64,000 bases of DNA from Candidatus Thiodiazotropha sp. (ex Epidulcina cf. delphinae) (GTDB lineage Bacteria > Pseudomonadota > Gammaproteobacteria > Chromatiales > Chromatiaceae), in NCBI GenBank assembly GCA_025656455.1, contig JAHXHS010000014.1, forward strand, positions 1-64,000, given 5' to 3'. Made by a program: the position numbers and the translations under genes. A model generated the notes under the pieces. The model did not search any database. It worked only from the letters and a program-made list of their open reading frames with translations, and had not been told where the DNA came from. Shown here piece after piece: positions 37,273 through 43,964 of this stretch; position 1 is the first letter of the stretch, and each line of letters opens with the position of its first letter.

Positions 37273-38823
37273 ATGAAAAAAAATTCTGCAATCACATCCT
37301 TTTCAATTGTTGCCGCTTTTACCATAGGATCTGCCATCAGCAGTATGGCGGCCGTTCCCGCACCACCTGTAGTTCAACAGCAGGGTATCCCTGATACAGT
37401 ATTCAATAATCTGCAAGAAAGCGATTGCCGGGGTTGCCATAATCAGGCCATGTCTCCCGATATCCCGGTCGATCCGACCTATCTGGCGAGTCGGCATCAT
37501 CTGTTGGTCGATACGACAATTCCGGCAGGAAGCGATGTCCCTAATCCTGATCCGGATGGCGATGGCGTTCCGAATACGGTGTATAAATGCCAGTCCTGTC
37601 ACACTATGGTTCGGAATACTAACACCTTCACTAATGAGTTGGATCCGAACTTCAGGGACTGTTTAGGGTGTCATCAGCAGACGGCCGAAGCAACCGTCCA
37701 TCATTTGACGGCGCTTGCCGCGGCACAAAACTGTCAGGCGTGTCATGGCGGAGTGATCGACAATCCGGGCGATGGCCATACCATCCCAACCTATCAGCCC
37801 AGCCTTGTTACCCCATGGCCGAGCGGTAAGGTGAATGGCGATGACACGGTGCCGGCCAACTCAGCCGGAACATTTGCCGGTAACTGTAATTTCTGTCATA
37901 ACACGGCGGATGGTCAGGGCGGAGAACCGGGTCTTAATCTCGAGTCAACCCAGTTGGGCACCATAGCGGCGATTTACCAGAATATGGAAACGCATCACGG
38001 TACCGGTTTGGCGCTTGCCGACAGTTCAAGGTGTTCCTGGTGTCATGATGTGAGCCAGCCTTCGCCTGCGCATGCGATCCGTGCTTGTGAGCAGTGTCAT
38101 GGCATCAGTTCACTCCATAACATCACAGCGGATACCGATGGAAATGGCGTTACGCCTGGTGCGGAGCTGCCTGGATACAGCCATACCGGCGCACAAGCCG
38201 ATTGTTGGGGTTGTCACGGTAATAATGGCGTAATCATGTCGGCGCCGCAGTCAGGTCCCGCTATTCCAAGTATTGCTTCAGTGAGTGATTCTTCGGTTAC
38301 TGCTGGTGTTGACACCGCTATTACTCTCGGTGGTATGAACTTTACCAACTATATCAGGAATCCTTGGACAGGTGCGTTTGATATGCTGGTGAGTTCTGCT
38401 GTTCAACTGACCGACGCTGCGGGTAACGCGACTGAACTTGTACCCGCCAGCATAACGGAGGATACAATCGAAGTGGTGATTCCTGCAGCCATGGCGGCCG
38501 GTAACTATAGCCTCACTGCTAAGAAAGGCCCTAAACTGGGCAATCCGGTGAATCTGTCCGTGACTCCGAGAATCAGTATTGATTCTGCTACCTGTGTCAG
38601 ACGCACGGGTAAGCTCACCGTTACCGGCAGTGGTTTCGGTGCTTATTTAGAAGCGTCTGATTCAGGAACCAACGTGACCATGAATGGAAAGACAGGCAAT
38701 GTCACCTCCTGGACCGATACGCGGATTAAGGCGGATTTTTCAGGATGCAGCAGACGCGCGACTGTGACTGTAAATGCTGTCTTTGGTTCTGCTTCCAAGT
38801 CAGTGAAAAGAGCCAGGAGATAA
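37273..38823 (+). CDS. Octahaem cytochrome c with IPT/TIG-like domains
   Basis: 516 residues; AGGAG lies eight bases before ATG 37273. Sec signal peptide (cleavage near SSMA-AV, about 27). Eight CxxCH haem sites in order: CRGCH, CQSCH, CLGCH, CQACH, CNFCH, CSWCH, CEQCH, CWGCH, all within residues about 52-320, with spare histidines for the distal ligands. The C-terminal 190 residues are haem-free and beta-rich with IPT/TIG-like patterns (ITLGGMNFTNY, LTVTGSGFGAYL). A periplasmic or surface electron-transfer protein; the haem spacing does not show the extra-Lys CxxCK site of nitrite reductases. Single gene followed by two hairpins. Confidence 0.88.
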   Translation: MKKNSAITSFSIVAAFTIGSAISSMAAVPAPPVVQQQGIPDTVFNNLQESDCRGCHNQAMSPDIPVDPTYLASRHHLLVDTTIPAGSDVPNPDPDGDGVPNTVYKCQSCHTMVRNTNTFTNELDPNFRDCLGCHQQTAEATVHHLTALAAAQNCQACHGGVIDNPGDGHTIPTYQPSLVTPWPSGKVNGDDTVPANSAGTFAGNCNFCHNTADGQGGEPGLNLESTQLGTIAAIYQNMETHHGTGLALADSSRCSWCHDVSQPSPAHAIRACEQCHGISSLHNITADTDGNGVTPGAELPGYSHTGAQADCWGCHGNNGVIMSAPQSGPAIPSIASVSDSSVTAGVDTAITLGGMNFTNYIRNPWTGAFDMLVSSAVQLTDAAGNATELVPASITEDTIEVVIPAAMAAGNYSLTAKKGPKLGNPVNLSVTPRISIDSATCVRRTGKLTVTGSGFGAYLEASDSGTNVTMNGKTGNVTSWTDTRIKADFSGCSRRATVTVNAVFGSASKSVKRARR

Positions 38824-38847
38824 TACGTCCCAATGGTGTAATAAACC

Positions 38848-38871
38848 GGCGGTGGAGTAAGATCCACCGCC
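38848..38871 (+). terminator. First hairpin after cytochrome gene
   Basis: GGCGGTGGA and TCCACCGCC form a perfect 9-bp stem with a six-base loop, 25 bases past the stop. There is no T run. Confidence 0.6.
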
Positions 38872-38899
38872 GTTCTCTAGCTTACTGAGGAAATTTACA

Positions 38900-38925
38900 G
38901 GAGGGGTGTTTAACCCCTCCTTTTT
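38900..38925 (+). terminator. Rho-independent terminator
   Basis: GGAGGGGT and its complement ACCCCTCC around GTTTA, followed by TTTTT: a classic intrinsic terminator for the octahaem cytochrome gene. Confidence 0.85.
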
Positions 38926-38945
38926 CCGATCCTCTAAAACAGGAG

Positions 38946-39234
38946 ATTATTAACCCGGCGACCAAATAGTGTACTTTCAGGGCTACAAGAATGCCCTTGA
39001 TCAAGGCGTGGCTCGCAGGCAATGGTGATTCCCTTGTCAAGAGTCACAACGAAGAGCAAGGGCATTCTTGTAGCCCCTAACAGATTGATATTTAATAGAC
39101 AGGCCGCCGTGTGCCTGCCTGCAGGCTGCGTTATCAAAACTTGCTGTAGGGCGGCTACAACGGCGTTTTGATGCCTTGCTGCAGGCAGGCACACTGCGGC
39201 TGAAAGTACACTATTTGGTCGCCGGGTTAATAAT
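38946..39234. mobile_element. 289-bp MITE-like element with 35-bp perfect TIRs
   Basis: ATTATTAACCCGGCGACCAA begins a 35-base sequence (38946-38980) repeated as an exact complement at 39200-39234. Inside are two further perfect or near-perfect hairpins: GGCTACAAGAATGCCCTTG at 38981-38999 with its complement at 39057-39075, and GTGTGCCTGCCTGCAG at about 39110 with its complement at about 39179. No coding capacity. A partial relative lies at 28161-28256. Confidence 0.8.
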
Positions 39235-39410
39235 AACGGGACAATTTTTTAGAAAGGGACATAGGTTTTATAGATAGGTAAATATGGTTTCAGCGACCTA
39301 ATGTTCCTGTTTGTCGGCTAAGGATGGCTTTCTAAACCGGTGCTGTAACACAGGCAATGTGTCATCCGGACCGGTAAATACCGACAATATTGAAGAGAGT
39401 GGGGTATGTG

Positions 39411-39590
39411 ATGTTAAAGAGATGTGTGTCATCCGTTATAGCCGTAGGGCTTACTTGTTTATTCATAAATGCAACTGCATATGGCACTGAAAAGAAAGTG
39501 ATTATCGGCTTTCATAACACACCCGGCCCGGCGGAACATGCGATGATTCGCGGCGCCGAACGAAAAACTCAAAAACTGGGACACCCATAA
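39411..39590 (+). pseudogene. Truncated secreted protease (subtilase propeptide-like) gene
   Basis: From ATG 39411: a signal peptide (MLKRCVSSVIAVGLTCLFIN, cleavage near AYG-TE), then KKVIIGFHNTPGPAEHAMIR, which resembles the start of the I9-type propeptide of secreted subtilases. After about 50 residues the frame runs into the GGGACACCCA repeats that edge the transposase unit and stops. The catalytic domain is not found downstream, so this is a broken gene. Confidence 0.55.
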
Positions 39591-39617
39591 TCAAAAACCA
39601 AAAACTGGGACACCCAT
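39571..39617. repeat. Left-end repeats of the RAYT unit
   Basis: Two direct copies of AAAAACTGGGACACCCAT (39571-39588 and 39600-39617). The complementary word TGGGTGTCCC is at 40955-40964 beyond the transposase gene, and a related copy lies near 48262. Confidence 0.65.
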
Positions 39618-39696
39618 CGATTATCAATTGAAATCAACTTTAGCATGCGTTAGAGTAGCTTGCATACGGATAGACCAAGCGCCAAGGAGAGAGCCG

Positions 39697-40719
39697 ATGA
39701 CCACACCCCGCAAAAGCCAGATCTGCCTGGAAGAAACACCCTATTACCACTGCGTATCCCGCTGCGTCCGCCGCGCCTTCTTGTGTGGCGAAGACCCGTT
39801 CTCGGGACGCAATTATGCGCACCGCAGGGATTGGGTTGTCGAGCGGCTCAAACAGCTCACGGCGGTCTTTGCTATCGATATCTGCGCCTACGCGGTGATG
39901 CACAACCATACCCATACCGTGGTGCGCGTTGACAAGCCGCAGGCCCTGGCCTGGACTCATGAGGAAGTGATCGCGCGCTGGACCAACCTCTACCACCCCA
40001 CCCCACTGCTCGCCCGCCAACTCACCGGCGTCAGGCTGACAGCGGCGGAGCGCGAGGTGATCTCAGCTGATATCGAGACCTGGCGGCACAGGCTCTATGA
40101 CATTAGCTGGTTCATGCGCAATCTGAATGAAGCCATTGCCCGAAGGGCCAATGAAGAGGATGGCTGTACCGGGCGGTTTTGGGAAGGCCGCTTTAAAAGT
40201 CAGGCCTTGCTCGATGAAGCAGCCCTGCTGACCTGTATGAGCTATGTGGATCTCAATCCGGTTCGAGCCGGGATCGCAGAGACCCCGGAAGGGTCAGACT
40301 ACACCTCAATTCAAGAGCGTATTAACTATTTTCACCGGATACAGCGTCAAACCGATCACACAACCGATAAGACACCGCCCACACCAAAAGGGCTGCTCCC
40401 ATTCATCGGCGGGGAACGCATCGACAAACTCCAGGGGCTGCCCTTCAGCCTCATAGATTACCTCCAACTGACCGACTGGACAGGCCGGGCGATACGCCAT
40501 GACAAGTCAGGCGCCATACCCGGCCACCTGACGCCCATCCTGGAACGATTGAACATCGACCCAGATGCCTGGCTGGATACGGTGCGTGATTATGGCAGAC
40601 GCTACTACCGTGTCGTCGGCACCAGGGAGGCGATCAAGCAATACAGCCAGGCCCTGGGCAGGAAATGGCTGTGTGTGACCGGTGCCTCCCTGCAGTTGTA
40701 TCGTTACGCGCCTTGCTGA
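39697..40719 (+). CDS. REP-associated Y1 (HUH) transposase
   Basis: 340 residues from ATG 39697 with AAGGAGAG 6 bases upstream. Y1/IS200-like fold: YYHCVSRCVRRAFLCGEDPF near the N terminus, the HUH pair in AYAVMHNHTHTVV (H71, H73), RFWEGRFKSQALLDE and MSYVDLNPVRAG. Long RAYT-type proteins nick single-stranded DNA at palindromic repeats and are thought to spread REP sequences. It is flanked by GGGACACCCA-type repeats in opposite orientation. Its arrival appears to have broken the protease gene on its left. Confidence 0.88.
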   Translation: MTTPRKSQICLEETPYYHCVSRCVRRAFLCGEDPFSGRNYAHRRDWVVERLKQLTAVFAIDICAYAVMHNHTHTVVRVDKPQALAWTHEEVIARWTNLYHPTPLLARQLTGVRLTAAEREVISADIETWRHRLYDISWFMRNLNEAIARRANEEDGCTGRFWEGRFKSQALLDEAALLTCMSYVDLNPVRAGIAETPEGSDYTSIQERINYFHRIQRQTDHTTDKTPPTPKGLLPFIGGERIDKLQGLPFSLIDYLQLTDWTGRAIRHDKSGAIPGHLTPILERLNIDPDAWLDTVRDYGRRYYRVVGTREAIKQYSQALGRKWLCVTGASLQLYRYAPC

Positions 40720-41105
40720 CCAACATTCCAGGTTAGAGCTCCAAACCGTCTCAAGCTGGCTGATGGTTTTACCTTCAGCCGGTATTGCTATGTTTACAGT
40801 ACGGAAAATCCCTTCGAATCCCGCTTCTCAAAACTGAACGCATCGTAAAATTGTGTTTGGCTGCTCATTGTAGTGCGCCAATACACTCGCAATGACATAT
40901 CGATCCTAGCCTAAGTCCATGTAAGACAGATTTATAAAATATTGGGTAAAATATTGGGTGTCCCTATATTCCAGGTAGTTATCAAAGAAGCGAGAGACAG
41001 GGTTGGGGACGATGGATGAAGTATCAGACATATAAACCTTCCATGTTATCAATACGGGCATCTTGCCCGAATGGTGATGTAGCTTGAATAATACTATGCC
41101 GAATC
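40720..41105. other. Gap with right-end repeat of RAYT unit
   Basis: No gene is seen. At 40905-40965 lies TAAGTCCATGTAAGACAGAT followed by two ATATTGGGT words and TGGGTGTCCC. This stretch is the inverted counterpart of the sequence at 48262-48312, so both are ends or remnants of the same repeat family. Confidence 0.55.
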
Positions 41106-41168
41106 GCTCAACAGGCCGCTTACACACTATTACCAATACTGCGTAAGCGGCCTAATATACTGTTAACC
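41106..41168. other. attC-like recombination site 0
   Basis: 63 bases: R'' box GCTCAAC (fits RYYYAAC), a stem AGGCCGCTTAC/GTAAGCGGCCT and an R' box GTTAACC. The next cassette would begin at TTAACCG, nearly complementary to the CGGCTAAC box that ends that cassette. Confidence 0.6.
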
Positions 41169-41182
41169 GTCAAAGGAGAAGA

Positions 41183-41467
41183 ATGGGAAAGATCATTCAA
41201 AAGAGTTCAAGGTTGAAACGTTCCAGGCATCCAATGCCGGATTTTGTTAAGCGGGCACTGGAAGAACGTAGTCTGATGGCTGAATACCAAGCGCGCCCGG
41301 AATATCAACGGAATGACTATATCGGATGGATAAACAATGCAAAGCTTCAAGGAACGAAAGAAAAGCGACTTCGTCAGATGCTTGAGGAACTTAAGAAGGG
41401 TGGTGTTTACATGAACATGGCTCACCCTCCGTCAAGGAAAAACAGGAAAGGGGGCGAGAGTAAATGA
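41183..41467 (+). CDS. YdeI/OmpD-associated-like small protein (cassette 1a)
   Basis: 94 residues; AAAGGAGAAGA lies just before ATG 41183. The pattern YQRNDYIGWINNAKL, then EKRLRQMLEELKKGGVYMNM is that of the short YdeI/OmpD-associated (bacteriocin-protection-like) proteins. The N and C termini are basic. The stop overlaps the RidA gene start (ATGA). First gene of an integron-type cassette. Function not established. Confidence 0.7.
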   Translation: MGKIIQKSSRLKRSRHPMPDFVKRALEERSLMAEYQARPEYQRNDYIGWINNAKLQGTKEKRLRQMLEELKKGGVYMNMAHPPSRKNRKGGESK

Positions 41468-41874
41468 GCATCGAATACTTAAGCCCAGATGGCCTGCACA
41501 AGAATCCAGCTTTCTCTCAGGTGGTTGTAACGCAGGGAAAAGTGCTCACTGTCTATGTTGGTGGTCAGAATGCAGTTAACTCGTCAGGCGAAATCGTTGG
41601 GAAAGGTGACATAGGCCTGCAAGCTGAGCAGATTTTCAAGAATCTCGAAATCGCACTTTCTGCAGCGGGAGCGCGACTGGAAAATATCATCAAATGGAAT
41701 GTCTACGTTGTCCAAGGGCAACCACCGCAACCCGCTTTTGAGGTGTTTCGGCGCGTATGGGGAAATCGTCCCAATCCACCACTTGTCACTGTACTGTTTG
41801 TAGCCGGTTTGGCGAATCCAGACTTTCTCTTGGAGATTGAGGCAATTGCTGTCGTTCCTGATAACAACGGCTAA
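41464..41874 (+). CDS. RidA/YjgF-family protein (cassette 1b)
   Basis: 136 residues with RidA landmarks: SPDGLHKNPAFSQVVVTQG, VGGQNAVN, DIGLQAEQIFKNLEIALSAAG and NIIKWNVYVVQG, plus the conserved arginine region replaced by NRPNPPLVTVLFVAGLANPDFLLEIEAIAV. RidA proteins deaminate reactive enamines/imines from PLP enzymes; the key Arg before the PP-TV motif appears here as NPPLVTV, so activity is uncertain. Its stop codon lies inside the attC box at 41870, as is common in cassettes. Confidence 0.82.
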   Translation: MSIEYLSPDGLHKNPAFSQVVVTQGKVLTVYVGGQNAVNSSGEIVGKGDIGLQAEQIFKNLEIALSAAGARLENIIKWNVYVVQGQPPQPAFEVFRRVWGNRPNPPLVTVLFVAGLANPDFLLEIEAIAVVPDNNG

Positions 41875-41951
41875 CAAGGCGCTGCACTGGACGTCTTATT
41901 CGCTGCGCTCCAAAGCCGCCAGTGAGCTTGGTCGTTGAACTAAGCGTTAGC
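41870..41951. other. attC-like recombination site 1
   Basis: 82 bases: R'' GCTAAC at 41870-41875, inner arms CACTGG/CCAGTG and R' GTTAGC at 41946-41951. The arms are as expected for a single-stranded folded attC. The complete form suggests it is still a good substrate. Confidence 0.75.
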
Positions 41952-41955
41952 TGTC

Positions 41956-42351
41956 ATGAAAACGAAATACGAAAGAATTAATGAACTGCATCGTAATGTG
42001 AATGAGAGCGGTCGAGCTGAATTATTACAAGAGATCCCGGGGTTGCTTGACTCTTGGGGCATAAAGCTCCGTGCAGATGACGGCCAGCTTATTCAAATAA
42101 ATATAACCAAGCCAGAGAATGGACTCTTGGTAGTTGGTCTGAGATACTTAAAGAAAGACGAAACATTTACTGAAGATCTTTTTGAATTTAGATCGACAAA
42201 GCCAAGTGATATCTCAAGGCATTACAAAGGAAAGTATGAGCGTGAGAGAATCGAGTATAGAGGAACACACAAACAACAAAATATATCTTCATTGCCTTTT
42301 ACTAGTGTAAACACTTGCAGCTTTTATACAAGCAATAAAAATGACAACTAG
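41956..42351 (+). CDS. Unknown cassette protein (cassette 2)
   Basis: 131 residues beginning MKTKYERINELHRNVNESGR. AT-rich and mixed alpha/beta; no family recognised. It starts four bases after attC site 1, so translation may use the GTTAGC-adjacent sequence as a leader. The C-terminal residues (SFYTSNKNDN) look unstructured and run into a shortened attC, so the end may be altered. Confidence 0.6.
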   Translation: MKTKYERINELHRNVNESGRAELLQEIPGLLDSWGIKLRADDGQLIQINITKPENGLLVVGLRYLKKDETFTEDLFEFRSTKPSDISRHYKGKYERERIEYRGTHKQQNISSLPFTSVNTCSFYTSNKNDN

Positions 42352-42366
42352 CAAAACTGTTAGCTG
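42341..42366. other. Shortened attC-like site 2
   Basis: GACAACTAGC resembles the expected R'' GACAGCTAAC with two changes, followed after only a few bases by R' GTTAGCTG (42360-42367). The hairpin body is absent, so the site has probably lost its middle and function. Confidence 0.45.
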
Positions 42367-42393
42367 CCGCTCGAACCAAGAAGGGGTCGTAAG

Positions 42394-42627
42394 ATGAGCC
42401 AAAGTAAAATTTACGATGAATGGGAAAATCTCTGTGAAGAACAAGAAAAAGCACGTGAGGCTTATTTCAAAGCCTTTGCTTGCGTCAATCAAAAATTTAC
42501 AGCCATGGGTCAAGGGGTATCCAATGAAAATCCAAGCGACAGTGAATTATCTGAATTCGATGAGGCATGGAAAGCTTGGAAAGACGTAAAGGATCGTATG
42601 CGCCAGTTCGCAAAAGACAATGCATAA
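42394..42627 (+). CDS. Unknown small cassette protein (cassette 3)
   Basis: 77 residues, acidic and helical (SKIYDEWENLCEEQEKAREA, then SEFDEAWKAWKDVKDRM). A ribosome-like AAGGGGTCG precedes the ATG by about eight bases. Short helical proteins of this kind are common in cassette arrays. Function unknown. Confidence 0.6.
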   Translation: MSQSKIYDEWENLCEEQEKAREAYFKAFACVNQKFTAMGQGVSNENPSDSELSEFDEAWKAWKDVKDRMRQFAKDNA

Positions 42628-42648
42628 GCTATTTATTATGAAGCAGCA

Positions 42649-42714
42649 GCTAACCATGCGCTCCAGCCGACGTCGGCGCTATCGCGCCTCCTCGGCTGAA
42701 CTTGGTCGTTATAT
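42649..42714. other. attC-like recombination site 3
   Basis: 66 bases: R'' GCTAAC, arms CAGCCGA/TCGGCTG, R' GTTATAT at 42708. The box CAGCTAAC is the exact complement of GTTAGCTG, which begins this cassette at site 2, as the cassette mechanism requires. Confidence 0.75.
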
Positions 42715-42738
42715 TGCAAACCTGAACTGAGAGGTAAC

Positions 42739-43428
42739 ATGAAAACAGTTGGTCTTCTTGGTGGTATGAGTTGGGAGAGCACTGTTGCCTATTATCGTGC
42801 AATTAACGAAGGAGTTAAAAGCTCTCTAGGTGGGCTGCACTCAGCGAAAATTGTAATGTATAGCGTTGATTTTGACCCTATTGAAAAATTGCAACATCAA
42901 GGTAATTGGAAAGCTACGGCAAGGATACTTTCCGAAGCGGCTAAGAATATACAGTCCGCAGGCGCAGATTTCCTGGTGATATGCACAAACACTATGCATA
43001 AAGTTGCTCACAAAATAGAAGATGAAATAGATATCCCATTGTTACACATCGCAGACACAACGGCTGAAGTTATTGTGGAAAGTGGAATAAAGAAGGTAGG
43101 TTTGCTCGGAACCGCATTTACAATGGAGCAGGAATTTTATAAAGGCCGATTGATTGAAAAATATGGATTAGATGTCATTATCCCATGTGAGGACGATAGG
43201 AAGCTTGTTCACAAAGTTATTTATGAGGAACTTTGCTTAGGAAAAATTAAGCCGGAGTCAAAGTCAGAGTATTTGCGCATAGTTGATCTACTATCTGGTC
43301 AAGGGGCGGAGGCAGTTATTCTTGGCTGCACAGAAATCGGAATGCTTATGAATCAAGAAGATACAAAAGTGGAGTTACTTGATACGACAGAAATTCATGC
43401 AAAGAAGGCCGTAGAATATGCAATATAA
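42739..43428 (+). CDS. Aspartate/glutamate racemase-family protein (cassette 4)
   Basis: 229 residues of the YgeA/aspartate racemase type. It begins MKTVGLLGGMSWESTVAYYR; the two catalytic cysteines are in VICTNTMHKVA (about 83) and ILGCTEIGML (about 197). It would interconvert an L-amino acid and its D form without PLP. AGAGGTAAC lies just before the ATG. It is the fourth gene of the cassette run, and its stop lies in the box ATATAAC. Confidence 0.88.
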   Translation: MKTVGLLGGMSWESTVAYYRAINEGVKSSLGGLHSAKIVMYSVDFDPIEKLQHQGNWKATARILSEAAKNIQSAGADFLVICTNTMHKVAHKIEDEIDIPLLHIADTTAEVIVESGIKKVGLLGTAFTMEQEFYKGRLIEKYGLDVIIPCEDDRKLVHKVIYEELCLGKIKPESKSEYLRIVDLLSGQGAEAVILGCTEIGMLMNQEDTKVELLDTTEIHAKKAVEYAI

Positions 43429-43450
43429 CAATCACAGTCGAGTCGGACAG
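43423..43450. other. Left half of attC-like site 4
   Basis: The R'' box ATATAAC (43423-43429) is the exact complement of the R' box GTTATAT that begins this cassette. No matching R' box was found downstream, where IS21-like sequence follows, so the array is cut here. Confidence 0.6.
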
Positions 43451-43469
43451 GCCTCCGCGGTGTTTCGTT

Positions 43470-43790
43470 TGTGGCTGGTCTTAACCGGACATATATGGAC
43501 GCATATTCCGGCCCAACGTGAACGCCCATTCCGGCCGAACGTGAACAGCCATTCCGGTTCAACGTGAACACTTTTCCGGATTTTCTGGAATCAGTGTTCA
43601 CCATCCCGGAATAGGTGTTCACGTTCGACCGGAATCTTTCTCAACGCATTGTTTTTCAAACTGTTTGATATCCTCTCCTGCTTTTTCGGGAGGGGATATG
43701 TCAGCCAAGAGAATCACGATGCGAAAAATCCGCGATATTCTACGTTTACGCCTCGCCGTCTTAGTCGGACACCCACCTAAAATAGGATCT
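43470..43790 (+). mobile_element. IS21-family left-end remnant
   Basis: At least three direct TTCCGGN3AACGTGAAC-type units (43510-43570) and two inverted ones (43600-43635) are arranged like the multiple terminal repeats of IS21 elements. A start of istA follows at 43698 (MSAKRITMRKIRDILRLRL); after about 20 codons it is replaced by dispersed repeat R5 (GGACACCCACC at 43787). The rest of istA and istB is absent. Confidence 0.65.
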
Positions 43791-43964
43791 TGTAATGGAC
43801 ATTATGTGCGGGTCCACGCAGTCGCGCTGCAATGCCTTGCCATGCTTCCGCTTAGGCAGGTATCCACCCAACCGATGTTGAGGAATATGAATTTTGATGT
43901 ATGTGCGAACGGCCAGACAGCGGTAGTATAGCCAAGGTAAGCAGGCATCGCGATCTAAAATAGG

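Noticed and set aside
41955..43428. Integron integrase within the cassette region
   Set aside because: None of the four cassette products resembles a tyrosine recombinase; the array has attC-like sites only.
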